From Hydrogenophaga sp. (GTDB lineage Bacteria > Pseudomonadota > Gammaproteobacteria > Burkholderiales > Burkholderiaceae_C): DNA of 64,000 bases. Location: assembly GCA_016790705.1 (NCBI GenBank), contig JAEUOT010000023.1:61887-125886 (forward strand), read 5' to 3'. Within the stretch, counting starts at the first letter, position 1; every line of letters begins with the position of its first letter. The notes under the pieces are model-generated. The model did no database searches. It saw only the letters and a program-made list of their open reading frames with translations, and was not told where the DNA came from. The translations under genes and the position numbers were made by a program. Below are positions 16,329 through 25,226 of this stretch, one piece after another.

Positions 16329-19130
16329 ATGTCCGAATCCACTGCGCCCACCCCCCGTCTGCTGCTCGTCGACGGCTCCAGCTACCTCTACCGCGCCTTC
16401 TTCGCCGGCGGCGACGCCATGAGCATCACCCTGCCCGACGGCACGGTGCAGAAGACCGGCGCCATCCGCATCATCATCAACATGATGCAGAAGCTGCTCA
16501 ACGACTACCCGTCGACCTACGCGGCCTGCGTCTTCGACGCCAAGGGCCCGACCTTCCGCGACGCGATCTATTCCGAGTACAAGGCCCAGCGCAGCCCGAT
16601 GCCGGACGACCTGCGCAGCCAGATCACCCCCATCCACGAGGTCGTGCGCCTCTCGGGCTGGCCGGTGCTGGACGTGCCCGGCGTCGAGGCTGACGACGTG
16701 ATCGGCACGCTGGCCGTGGCCGCGGCCAGTCAGGGCATCGAGGTGCTGATCAGCAGCGGCGACAAGGACCTGGCCCAGCTGGTGAATCAGCACATCACCA
16801 TCATCGACACCATGAGCGGCAAGGTTCGCGATCTGGCGGGGGTCGAGGCCGAGTTCGGCGTGCCCGCGCGCCTGATGCTGGACTACCAGATGCTGGTGGG
16901 TGACCAGGTGGACAACGTGCCCGGCGTGCAGGGCGTGGGCCCCAAGACCGCCGTGAAGCTGCTGCAGGAATACGGCTCGGTGGACGCCCTGATCGCGCAG
17001 GCCGACCAGGTCAAGGGCGCCGTGGGCGAGAAGCTGCGCAAGGCGCTCGACTGGCTGCCCACCGGTCGCCAGTTGCTGACCATCAAGACCGACTGCGACC
17101 TCAACGGCTGGGTGCCCGGCCTGCCCGCGCTGGACGCGGTGCGCATGGGCGAGCCGCAGAAGGAGCCGCTGCGCAGCTTCTACGAAACCTACGGCTTCAA
17201 GGGCCTGGCCAAGGCGCTGGGCGGCGGCGAGGCCACGGCGCCTGCATCCGCGCCCGCCGCTGCCGCTGCACCGGGAGGTGCCGACGACCTGTTCGCCGAA
17301 CCGGCGACCGCCGCGCCGCGCGCCAGCAGCCTGGCCTACGACACCCTCCTGACCTGGGACGCCTTCGACCGCTGGCTGGCGAAGATCGAGGCCGCCGAGC
17401 TCACCGCCATCGACACCGAGACCACCTCGCTCGACGAAATGGTGGCGCAGATCGTGGGCATCAGCTTCAGCGTCACCCCGGGCGAAGCCGCCTACATCCC
17501 GCTCAAGCACGAAGGCCCGGACGCGCCCGAGCAGTTGCCGCTGGACGAGGTGCTCGCGAAGCTCAAGCCCTGGCTGGAGAACCCGGCGAAGCACAAGCTC
17601 GGCCAGCACATCAAGTACGACCGCCACGTCTTCGCCAACCATGGCATCGAGGTGCAGGGCTACGCGCACGACACCATGCTGCAAAGCTATGTGCTGGAAG
17701 TGCACAAGCCGCACGGCCTGTCCAGCCTGGCCGAGCGCCACCTGGGCCGCAGCGGCATCCAGTACGAAGACCTCTGTGGCAAGGGCGCGCACCAGATCCC
17801 GTTCGCGCAGGTCGATGTGGCCAAGGCCGCCGAATACTCGTGCGAAGACAGCGACCAGACCCTGGACGTGCACCGTGTGCTGTGGCCGCAGATCGAGAGC
17901 GACGCCAAGCTCAGGTTCATCTACGAGCTGGAGATCGCCAGCAGCGAGACGCTGTATCGCATCGAACGCAACGGCGTGCTGATCGACGCGCCCACGCTCG
18001 CGAAACAGAGCCACGAGCTGGGCCAGCGCATCTTCGCGCTGGAGCAGGAGGCCTACGAAATCGCCGGCCAGCCTTTCAACCTCAGCAGCCCCAAGCAACT
18101 GGGCGAGATCTTCTTCGACAAGCTCGGCCTGCCGGTTATCAAGAAGACCGCGACCGGCGCGCGCAGCACCGACGAAGAGGTGCTGGAGAAACTGGCCGAG
18201 GACTACCCGCTGCCGGCCAAGATCCTGGAACACCGCAGCCTCATCAAGCTCAAGGGCACCTACACCGACAAGCTGGCCCAGCTCGCGCTGCCGCGCACCG
18301 GCCGCGTGCACACCCACTACGCGCAGGCGGTGGCGGTGACCGGGCGGCTGTCGAGCAACGACCCCAACCTGCAGAACATCCCCATCCGCACCGCCGAAGG
18401 CCGCAAGGTGCGCGAAGCCTTCGTGGCCGCGCCGGGCCACGTCATCGCCAGCGCCGACTACTCGCAGATCGAGCTGCGCATCATGGCCCACCTGAGCGAC
18501 GACGCGGCCCTGCTGCGCGCCTTCCACGAAGGGCACGATGTGCACCGCGCCACCGCGGCCGAGGTGTTCGGCATCAAGCCCGAAGAGGTGAGCAGCGAGC
18601 AGCGCCGCTACGCCAAGACCATCAACTTCGGCCTGATCTACGGCATGGGCACCTTCGGCCTGGCCAAGTCGCTGGGCATCGAGAACGCCGCCGCCAAGAC
18701 CTACATCGACCGCTATTTCGCGCGCTTTGCCGGCGTCAAGCAGTACATGGACGACACGCGCGAGCTTGCCAAGCAGAACGGTTACGTCGAGACCGTGTTC
18801 GGCCGCAAGCTGGTGCTGCCCGACATCAAGAACGCCAAGGGTGCCAAGCTGGCCGCGCTGGAGCGCCAGGCCATCAACGCGCCCATGCAGGGCACGGCGG
18901 CCGACCTGATCAAGCTGGCCATGGTGGCGGTGCAGCAGGCGCTGGACGGGCAGGGCAAGGGAACGAAGATGATCATGCAGGTGCACGACGAACTGGTGTT
19001 CGAGGTGCCCGAATCGGAAGTGGACTGGCTGCGCACCGAGATCCCGCGCCTGATGGCGGGGGTGGCGCAGCTCAAGGTGCCGCTGTTGGCCGAGGTCGGC
19101 GTGGGACCGAACTGGGACCAGGCGCACTGA
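16329..19130 (+). CDS. polA: DNA polymerase I
   Basis: A 933-residue repair and Okazaki-fragment polymerase. The 5'-3' exonuclease domain covers about 1-290 (LLLVDGSSYLYRAF, GVEADDVIGTLA). A Pro/Ala linker (about 300-325) leads to the 3'-5' exonuclease domain. Its DxE motif is intact (AIDTETTSLD, about 361-363), so proofreading should work, unlike in Thermus or Bacillus enzymes. The polymerase domain has motif A SADYSQIELRIMAHL (about 707), motif B KTINFGLIYGMG and motif C MQVHDELVFEV (about 883). Length and order match full proteobacterial Pol I. It stands alone and diverges from the thrB operon. Confidence 0.96.
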   Translation: MSESTAPTPRLLLVDGSSYLYRAFFAGGDAMSITLPDGTVQKTGAIRIIINMMQKLLNDYPSTYAACVFDAKGPTFRDAIYSEYKAQRSPMPDDLRSQITPIHEVVRLSGWPVLDVPGVEADDVIGTLAVAAASQGIEVLISSGDKDLAQLVNQHITIIDTMSGKVRDLAGVEAEFGVPARLMLDYQMLVGDQVDNVPGVQGVGPKTAVKLLQEYGSVDALIAQADQVKGAVGEKLRKALDWLPTGRQLLTIKTDCDLNGWVPGLPALDAVRMGEPQKEPLRSFYETYGFKGLAKALGGGEATAPASAPAAAAAPGGADDLFAEPATAAPRASSLAYDTLLTWDAFDRWLAKIEAAELTAIDTETTSLDEMVAQIVGISFSVTPGEAAYIPLKHEGPDAPEQLPLDEVLAKLKPWLENPAKHKLGQHIKYDRHVFANHGIEVQGYAHDTMLQSYVLEVHKPHGLSSLAERHLGRSGIQYEDLCGKGAHQIPFAQVDVAKAAEYSCEDSDQTLDVHRVLWPQIESDAKLRFIYELEIASSETLYRIERNGVLIDAPTLAKQSHELGQRIFALEQEAYEIAGQPFNLSSPKQLGEIFFDKLGLPVIKKTATGARSTDEEVLEKLAEDYPLPAKILEHRSLIKLKGTYTDKLAQLALPRTGRVHTHYAQAVAVTGRLSSNDPNLQNIPIRTAEGRKVREAFVAAPGHVIASADYSQIELRIMAHLSDDAALLRAFHEGHDVHRATAAEVFGIKPEEVSSEQRRYAKTINFGLIYGMGTFGLAKSLGIENAAAKTYIDRYFARFAGVKQYMDDTRELAKQNGYVETVFGRKLVLPDIKNAKGAKLAALERQAINAPMQGTAADLIKLAMVAVQQALDGQGKGTKMIMQVHDELVFEVPESEVDWLRTEIPRLMAGVAQLKVPLLAEVGVGPNWDQAH

Positions 19131-19142
19131 GCGCCCGCAGCC

Positions 19143-20702
19143 TCACCCCACCGGGAGCACCACCTTCGTGAACGGGTGGTCGACCCCTTCCGCCCACCAG
19201 TTCACCCACAGCCGGTCCGCGCCGCCCGCCACATCGGCCTGCAAGGTCATGAAGTTGCGGCAGCCGATCAACCGGCGCCGCGCGGTCGGGAAGGCCACCA
19301 TCTGGCCGGTCAGCCCCGGCTCCAGGGTCTCGGTCTGCTTGCAGGCCTCTTCGAGGAAATAGCGCGCGACCCCGGCCGGCGGCGGGTGGGTCACGCCGCT
19401 GCTGGTGAGCTGGGTCAGGCTGCGCGCCTCGGGCGAGAGGTCGCTGCGGTCCGACTCGATCACGCCGATGGCTGCCACGTGCACGTCGCCCGAGAGCACG
19501 GTCACCCGCAGGCCGCGCGCGCTCGCCTCCAGCAGGCGGCGCACCAGTCGCAGGCGTTCGGCCTGGTGGGGGTGGCTGGTCCAGTGGTCGCGCAGGTCGT
19601 CTTCCAGTTCCTCGATGGCTGGCAGGGCGCCGAGCATCTTCTCCAGTTGCTCGAAGCTGGGGTGCATGACCGGGATGCTGCTCATCACCAGCAGGTGCCG
19701 CAGATCGCCAGCGGCCAGTTGCGCGTCGAGCCAGGCGTAGACGGCGCTCCAACTGGCCGGGCTCATCACCTGGTCGGGCAGCACGGTCTTGCGCCCGGCG
19801 GCGTCGGTGGTTTCGCTGCGCGGCCGGCGCTCGCTGCGCAGGTCGAGCACCAGCAGGCCGGTGCTGCCGAAGCGGCAGGCGCTGCTGTGCGCGCTCTGGT
19901 CGGGCAGGGTCGCAGGCGGCGGCGCGCCCAGCATCTGACGCTGGAACAGTTCAAACGCGGCCTTCGCCACCTCGAACAGACCCTGGAGCACGGGGCTGTT
20001 GTGTAGCTCGGCGGGGTGCGAACCCCAGCCGTCGATGATGTCGTGGTCGTCCCACATCATCACGCTGGGCACCGAGGCCAGCAGCGCGGCGGTCTCGGGC
20101 TGGTTCCAGCGTTCGAGGTAGCACTCGGCGAAGCGGGTCTGCAGCGTGGCGCGCAGGCTGTCGCTCATGGGCATGTGGGTGCGGGTGAACCATTCGACCT
20201 CGGTCCAGGCGCGCAGCTCCGGCACGCTGGCCCAGATGTCGTCGCTGTAGATCTGGTCGCCGCCCATGAGCAGCAGCTCCAGCGGCCCGGCCGGAATGCC
20301 TTCGACCCGCTCCTGCTGGCGGTGCAGGCGGTCCAAGCGGGCCCAGAGGGCGTTGGGGGCCTTGACGGACTTGCGGGCGCGGGCATCGGAAAACCCGTTG
20401 CAGGACACATAGGCCATGACCGGCGTGGCGCCCAGGGCGGGCACCTGGACGCTGTGGTCCTGCCCGGCGAGCCGGTACGCGAAGCGCTGGGCGCTGGCGG
20501 TCAGGCGCACGGCGATGTCAAAGCGCCAGGCCGTGGCCGCGAGGCCGGGGACCGGCCCGCTGGCGCCCCTCACCAGCTCGGCCGCGCCCGTGAGGCGCAG
20601 ATCGGGCTGCGGGTCGGCCGCCTCGCAGACGATCAACAGGCTCAGACCCCAGACGCCGTCCTGGCATCCGAGAAACTGCAGAATCGGTCCGGTCAGGATC
20701 AT
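19143..20702 (-). CDS. PhoD-like metallophosphatase (alkaline phosphatase D family)
   Basis: A 519-residue protein with PhoD-type metal motifs: MGGDQIYSDDIW, MMWDDHDIIDGWG and LSGDVHVAAIG, which supply the Asp, His and Asn ligands of a two-metal phosphoesterase. The first 30 residues are not a signal peptide, so it may be cytoplasmic or leave by another route, in contrast to secreted Tat-dependent PhoD. I use the ATG at 20702 because a GGGGAGG ribosome site precedes it; the frame continues upstream without family features. It diverges from the dienelactone hydrolase-like gene. The substrate is unknown, likely a phosphodiester. Confidence 0.82.
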   Translation of the reverse strand: MILTGPILQFLGCQDGVWGLSLLIVCEAADPQPDLRLTGAAELVRGASGPVPGLAATAWRFDIAVRLTASAQRFAYRLAGQDHSVQVPALGATPVMAYVSCNGFSDARARKSVKAPNALWARLDRLHRQQERVEGIPAGPLELLLMGGDQIYSDDIWASVPELRAWTEVEWFTRTHMPMSDSLRATLQTRFAECYLERWNQPETAALLASVPSVMMWDDHDIIDGWGSHPAELHNSPVLQGLFEVAKAAFELFQRQMLGAPPPATLPDQSAHSSACRFGSTGLLVLDLRSERRPRSETTDAAGRKTVLPDQVMSPASWSAVYAWLDAQLAAGDLRHLLVMSSIPVMHPSFEQLEKMLGALPAIEELEDDLRDHWTSHPHQAERLRLVRRLLEASARGLRVTVLSGDVHVAAIGVIESDRSDLSPEARSLTQLTSSGVTHPPPAGVARYFLEEACKQTETLEPGLTGQMVAFPTARRRLIGCRNFMTLQADVAGGADRLWVNWWAEGVDHPFTKVVLPVG

Positions 20703-20865
20703 GTCGCCTCCCCGCGAGTGGTTCTGGCGCGATGGTGGGGGCATTCCCTTGCGAGGGCAAGCCCCGACCGGAACCTGGGGCCGGCCGCCCGGGAACCTCG
20801 TCCCGATTCGCCGGTCCACCACCGGGGCTCGATGCCCCCGACCAACCAACCGCAAGGAGACCTCG

Positions 20866-21768
20866 ATGCTGAACACCGACCTGATCACCGACGGACACGC
20901 CCTCATCGACGCCGATCCGGCCCGCCGCCAGGCGGCCAGTCGCCGCACCGCACTCAAGACGGCGTTGGGGGTCGGCTATGCCGCCGCTGTCCTGCCGGCG
21001 CTGGCGCAGACGGCGATCAAGACACCGGCCGACGGCCTGACGGCCGGGGAGGTCATGATCGACGTCAACGGTTTCAAGATGCCTGCCTACCGTGCGGCAC
21101 CGGCCGGGAAAACCGGTCTGCCGGTGGTGCTGGTGCTGTCGGAGATCTTCGGCGTGCATGAGTACATCGCCGACACCGCACGCCGCTTCGCCCGCGCGGG
21201 CTACCTGGCGATTGCGCCGGAGTTGTTCGTGCGCCAGGGCGATGCCCAGAGCTACGGGGAGATCGCCAAGCTGATGTCCGAGGTGATCGCCAAGGTGCCT
21301 GACGCCCAGGTGATGGGCGACCTCGACGCGGCGGTCAAATGGGCCGCAGCCAACGGCGGCGACACGAAAAAGCTGGCGGTCACCGGCTTCTGCTGGGGCG
21401 GGCGGCAGGTCTGGCTGTACGCCGCCCACAACCCGTCCGTGAAGGCGGCGGTGGCCTGGTACGGCCGGCTGGTGGGCAATGCGGGCGAACTGACGCCACG
21501 GCACCCGCTGGACATCGCCGGCAGCCTCAACGGCCCGGTGCTGGGCCTCTATGGCGGCGCCGACACCGGCATCCCGCTTGACACGATTGATAAGATGAAA
21601 GCCGCCTTGGCCGCCGGCAATGCTGCGTCCAAGGCATCGAGTTTCGTGGTGTACCCGGACGCGCCGCACGCCTTTCACGCCGACTACCGGCCCAGCTACC
21701 GCAAGGAAGCGGCCGACGATGGCTGGAAGCGGGCGCTGGCCTGGTTCCAGCAGCATGGCGTGGCCTGA
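20866..21768 (+). CDS. Exported dienelactone hydrolase-family protein
   Basis: A 300-residue alpha/beta hydrolase of the DLH type. The nucleophile is Cys176 in GFCWGGRQVW, with the acid in YGGADTGIP and His in PDAPHAFHAD. The N-terminus carries a twin-arginine-like signal (SRRTALKTAL, then a hydrophobic run to ALAQT), about 25 residues into the protein, so Tat export is likely. Real dienelactone hydrolases are cytoplasmic, so a role on an extracytoplasmic ester or lactone is more probable. A ribosome site (AAGGAGA) precedes the ATG. It ends in a strong terminator before the ZIP gene. Confidence 0.85.
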   Translation: MLNTDLITDGHALIDADPARRQAASRRTALKTALGVGYAAAVLPALAQTAIKTPADGLTAGEVMIDVNGFKMPAYRAAPAGKTGLPVVLVLSEIFGVHEYIADTARRFARAGYLAIAPELFVRQGDAQSYGEIAKLMSEVIAKVPDAQVMGDLDAAVKWAAANGGDTKKLAVTGFCWGGRQVWLYAAHNPSVKAAVAWYGRLVGNAGELTPRHPLDIAGSLNGPVLGLYGGADTGIPLDTIDKMKAALAAGNAASKASSFVVYPDAPHAFHADYRPSYRKEAADDGWKRALAWFQQHGVA

Positions 21769-21791
21769 TCCGCCGTCTGCTTCGCCTGCCC

Positions 21792-21820
21792 GGGCCGCGA
21801 ATGCGGCCCTTTTTTCTTTT
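21792..21820 (+). terminator. Intrinsic terminator after the dienelactone hydrolase-like gene
   Basis: GGGCCGC and GCGGCCC (21792-21798, 21803-21809) form a 7-bp stem with a GAAT loop. An almost pure T-run follows, and the ZIP gene starts 13 bp later. Confidence 0.9.
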
Positions 21821-21832
21821 TGATGGAATGCA

Positions 21833-22645
21833 ATGACCCTGATCGCGATCCTGATGGGCACCATCGCTGCCGGCGTGGGCAGCGTCTGGCTGGCGGCTGT
21901 GCTGGCGATGGGGGCGCTGGCGCGCTTCACCCAGCACATGCTGAGCATGGCGGCGGGTGCGCTGATGGCGACGGCCTTCCTGCACCTGCTGCCCGAGGCC
22001 TTCGAGAGCCAGGCGCAGGCGCACACCCTGTTCGGTCTGCTGCTGGCCGGCCTGGTGTTTTTCTTCCTGCTGGACAAGGCCGAGCTGTGGCACCACGGGC
22101 ACGAGCATCACCATGGCGGGGAGGCTCACGAGCATGACCACGGCCACGCCCCTCACGGGGACGACCACCACCATCACCACGACCATGGGCGCCTCACGGG
22201 CGGCTGGGCGGTGTTGGCGGGCGACAGCGTGCACGCCTTTGGCGACGGCATTTTGATCGCGTCGGCCTTCGTCGCGGACCTGCGTCTGGGGGCGGTGACC
22301 GCGCTGGCGGTGCTGGCCCACGAGGTGCCGCACCACATGGGCGACCTCGCGGTGTTGCAGATGACGTCGGGGACGCGCCGGGCGGCGCTGGTCAAGGTTT
22401 CGCTGGCCGGCACCGTGACCGCCCTCGGGGGACTGGTGGGCTACGCCCTGCTGGGGCAACTGGATGACGCGCTGCCGTATTTCCTGGTCGCGGCGTCCAG
22501 CAGTTTTATCTATGTGGCGCTGGCGGACCTGATCCCCCAGTTGCAAAAGCGCCTGGGCCTGCGCGCAACCATCGCCCAGGTGGCCTGGCTGCTGGCGGGG
22601 ATCACGCTGGTCACGGTGGTCAGCGGGCTGGCGCACTCCCACTGA
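21833..22645 (+). CDS. ZIP-family divalent metal transporter
   Basis: A 270-residue inner-membrane protein with about eight helices. The cytoplasmic loop between helices 3 and 4 is extremely histidine-rich (about residues 84-122). The ZIP metal-binding helices follow: GDSVHAFGDGILIA and LAHEVPHHMGD, which match the HxxxD and HExPHE-type signatures. It should import zinc, iron or manganese; selectivity cannot be read. The gene starts directly after the previous terminator. No Zur- or Fur-like box is evident in the short upstream gap. Confidence 0.87.
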   Translation: MTLIAILMGTIAAGVGSVWLAAVLAMGALARFTQHMLSMAAGALMATAFLHLLPEAFESQAQAHTLFGLLLAGLVFFFLLDKAELWHHGHEHHHGGEAHEHDHGHAPHGDDHHHHHDHGRLTGGWAVLAGDSVHAFGDGILIASAFVADLRLGAVTALAVLAHEVPHHMGDLAVLQMTSGTRRAALVKVSLAGTVTALGGLVGYALLGQLDDALPYFLVAASSSFIYVALADLIPQLQKRLGLRATIAQVAWLLAGITLVTVVSGLAHSH

Positions 22646-22663
22646 TCCCGCGCCGGTTCGCCA

Positions 22664-25204
22664 TCAGCGGGCGGGGTCGCGACCGAAGGCGAATTCGAAG
22701 CGGGCCCCCTGGCCGACGGCGCCCTCGCCGCGGATGTAGCCGCCGTGCCGCTCCAGGATGCGGCGCACGGTGGCCAGTCCGATGCCCGTGCCCTCGAACT
22801 CGTTGCTCGCGTGCAGCCGGTTGAAGGGCTTGAACAGGCGGTCGGAGCGTGTCATGTCGAAGCCCGCGCCGTTGTCGGTCACGCGAAAGACCGGCGAGCC
22901 GTCCTCGGCGCGCCCGGCGCGGGTGAAGGTGATGCGGGCGTCCGTGGTGTGGCGGGTGTACTTCCAGGCGTTGCCCATCAGGTTCTCGAGCACGATCTGC
23001 GCCATCCGCGGGTCGCAGTCGGCCAACAGGTCTTTTTCGATGGTCACGGACACCTGGCGGGTGGGGTCCCGGTGGCGTTCCTGGCGCAGGACGTCGTGCG
23101 CCAATTCGCTCAGGTTGGTGTTCATGCGCTGCAGCGTGCCCTGGCTGACCCGGGCCAGCGCCAGCAGGTCGTTGATCAGCCGGTTCATCCGCAGGATCGA
23201 AAACTCGATGCGTTCGAGCAGCAGCCGGTCGTCCTGAAGCAGGCGCTCGGCCATCTGCTCGCGCAGCAGATGGGTGAAGCCGTCGATCGAGCGCAAGGGC
23301 GATTTCAGGTCGTGCGAGACCGAGTAGGCAAAAGCATCGAGCTCCCGGTTGAGGTACTGCAACTGCTCGGTGCGGTCGGCGACCCGCTGCTCCAGGGTTT
23401 CCTGCAGCTTGCGGACCTCGCGGTCGCTGTGCGAGCGCAGCAGTTCGGCGTCACACCGGCTGGCGAAGATCGTGAGCAGCGCGTCCAGGTGCGGCGCCTG
23501 CTGGGGCGGGTGCCGCCAGACGGCGGTGAGCAGGCCGACCGGGTGGCCCTGGGCATCGCGCAGGGGCAGGCCGAGGAAGGCCTGCAGCTCGCTGTCCCTG
23601 AACGGCGGCACAAGCGGCAGATGGGCTGGCGTCGGGCTCTCGATGCGCAGGGTGCCTCGCTGTTGCAGGGCCTGTTCGCAGAGCGTCTCGCGCAGATGGT
23701 GGGTGGCATTGGGCTGCAACTGGCCGTGCCAGACCATGGCCAGTGTGGTCAGCTCCTGGTGCTGCGGGTCGACTTCGCCGACCATCACGCCGTCGGCACC
23801 GATGGCGTCCGCCAGGTGCAGGGTCAGGGAACGGAAGAAGGCGTCCCCCGTCTCGCCGGACACCCCTTCGGCCACGTTGAGCAGCATGGCCTCGCGGCGC
23901 TTCTCGTCGGCCACATTCAGGGTGAAGGACAAGGCGCAGGGCTCCCCGTCGATCTCGATGATCTCGGCCCAGATCCGGACCGGCACGATCACGCCGCTCT
24001 TGGTCCGCATCCGGGTCTCGTAGGCTTGCAGGTGACCTTCGCGCCGCAGCGTGTCCACGTAGTTCTGCCGGTCGGCAAGGGTGACCCAGACGTTCGCCTG
24101 GACGGAGGTCTTGCCCGCGAAATCGGCCTGCGTCCAGCCCAGCACTCGCTCGTTGGCGGGGTTCACCTCGACGAACATGCCGTCGCTCATGCGGGTGATC
24201 GTCATGCCCAGCGGGCTGAAGTTGAAGGCCTTGGAGAAGCGTTCGCGGGACTTCTCCAGCTCATGGCGCGAGGCGGTTTCTGCCGAGACGTCGAACACCA
24301 CCGCGATCAGCAGCTTCTCGCTGCCGTTGTCGGCGACCTCCGCGTACAGCCGGGCGTCGAAGACGCTGCCATCGTGGCGGACCGCCTGGACCAGCATGTT
24401 GCTGACCCGTCCATCGCCGTCGATCATCCGTCGGAACTGGCTGTGCAGGAGGTCATCGGCCCACAGGCGGGGCGGGGGTCTGCCCGCCAGGGCCTCGCGC
24501 TTGTGGCCGAACAGGTCCTCGAAGGCCTCGTTCACATCGATGACGTCCCGCGTGTCCAGCGACTGCACCAGACAGGCGGCCGGCGTGCTGCGGAACAGGG
24601 CCTGGAAGCGCGACTGGCTCAGGCGCAACAACTGCTCGACCTCCCGGGCGTGTTCCAGCGTCAGGTTCTGGGCCCGGTAGGCGTCGATGAGTCGGCGCCG
24701 TCCCAGGTTGACGGTGATCGCCAGACTCACCAGCACCACGGACTGGGTGATCCACACGGCCCACCCGGTGCGGTACTGCGGCGGCGGCAGCAGGCCGTTG
24801 TTTTCCGCCAGGTTGAGCAGGCCCAGCAGCAGGATGGCCAGACCCGCGCAGACCATCATGTGCGCCCGCGAGAGGAACACCCCGGCCCCCACCACCGCCG
24901 CCAGCATCACCAGCGAGGCCATGCTGCGCACGGTTCCCTGTGCCGCGATGGCCACCGCAGAACAGGCGATCAGCATGTAGACCAGCGCATGGGCGGCCAG
25001 GCGGCGCGGCCCGATGGCGTAGACCGCCAGGAGGGCGTAGGTCGCCAGCGTCAACGCCAGCCCGGCCCAGGTCAGCAGCGATATCCCGTCCCGCAGGTAG
25101 ACCCCGAGGGTGACCAGTGGCCCGGCCACGCTGATGCACACCAGCAGCGCCAGCAGCGATCGTTCCTGGTAATGCTGCAGGTTCAAGGGAGAGCTGGACG
25201 GCAT
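22664..25204 (-). CDS. Membrane-bound hybrid-sensor histidine kinase (PAS-PAS-GAF-HisKA-HATPase), copy 1
   Basis: An 846-residue sensor kinase. About six N-terminal helices (20-200) are followed by two PAS domains (about 225-350 and 355-480), a GAF-like domain (about 495-600), the phospho-acceptor domain with SVSHDLKSPL (His631) and the ATPase with LENLMGNAWKYT, VTDNGAGFD and GTGIGLATV. There is no receiver domain, so it needs a separate response regulator, and none is in the window. It lies 22 bp after a paralogue of the same architecture. The ATG at 25204 is chosen because the upstream frame is antisense to the paralogue's end. The stimulus is unknown; membrane and PAS input suggest redox or light-type cues. 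Confidence 0.88.
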   Translation of the reverse strand: MPSSSPLNLQHYQERSLLALLVCISVAGPLVTLGVYLRDGISLLTWAGLALTLATYALLAVYAIGPRRLAAHALVYMLIACSAVAIAAQGTVRSMASLVMLAAVVGAGVFLSRAHMMVCAGLAILLLGLLNLAENNGLLPPPQYRTGWAVWITQSVVLVSLAITVNLGRRRLIDAYRAQNLTLEHAREVEQLLRLSQSRFQALFRSTPAACLVQSLDTRDVIDVNEAFEDLFGHKREALAGRPPPRLWADDLLHSQFRRMIDGDGRVSNMLVQAVRHDGSVFDARLYAEVADNGSEKLLIAVVFDVSAETASRHELEKSRERFSKAFNFSPLGMTITRMSDGMFVEVNPANERVLGWTQADFAGKTSVQANVWVTLADRQNYVDTLRREGHLQAYETRMRTKSGVIVPVRIWAEIIEIDGEPCALSFTLNVADEKRREAMLLNVAEGVSGETGDAFFRSLTLHLADAIGADGVMVGEVDPQHQELTTLAMVWHGQLQPNATHHLRETLCEQALQQRGTLRIESPTPAHLPLVPPFRDSELQAFLGLPLRDAQGHPVGLLTAVWRHPPQQAPHLDALLTIFASRCDAELLRSHSDREVRKLQETLEQRVADRTEQLQYLNRELDAFAYSVSHDLKSPLRSIDGFTHLLREQMAERLLQDDRLLLERIEFSILRMNRLINDLLALARVSQGTLQRMNTNLSELAHDVLRQERHRDPTRQVSVTIEKDLLADCDPRMAQIVLENLMGNAWKYTRHTTDARITFTRAGRAEDGSPVFRVTDNGAGFDMTRSDRLFKPFNRLHASNEFEGTGIGLATVRRILERHGGYIRGEGAVGQGARFEFAFGRDPAR

Positions 25205-25226
25205 ATCGCGCGGGCCGGGAACGGTG

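Noticed and set aside
15942-19127. A very long open frame antisense to polA on the minus strand
   Set aside because: High-GC third positions keep the opposite frame open by chance. Its sequence is His/Gln/Val-rich without family motifs, while polA on the other strand carries all expected motifs. Only the last 113 codons (the DUF2782-like protein) are real.
22110-22200. CAC/CAT-rich repeat
   Set aside because: It codes the histidine-rich loop of the ZIP transporter.
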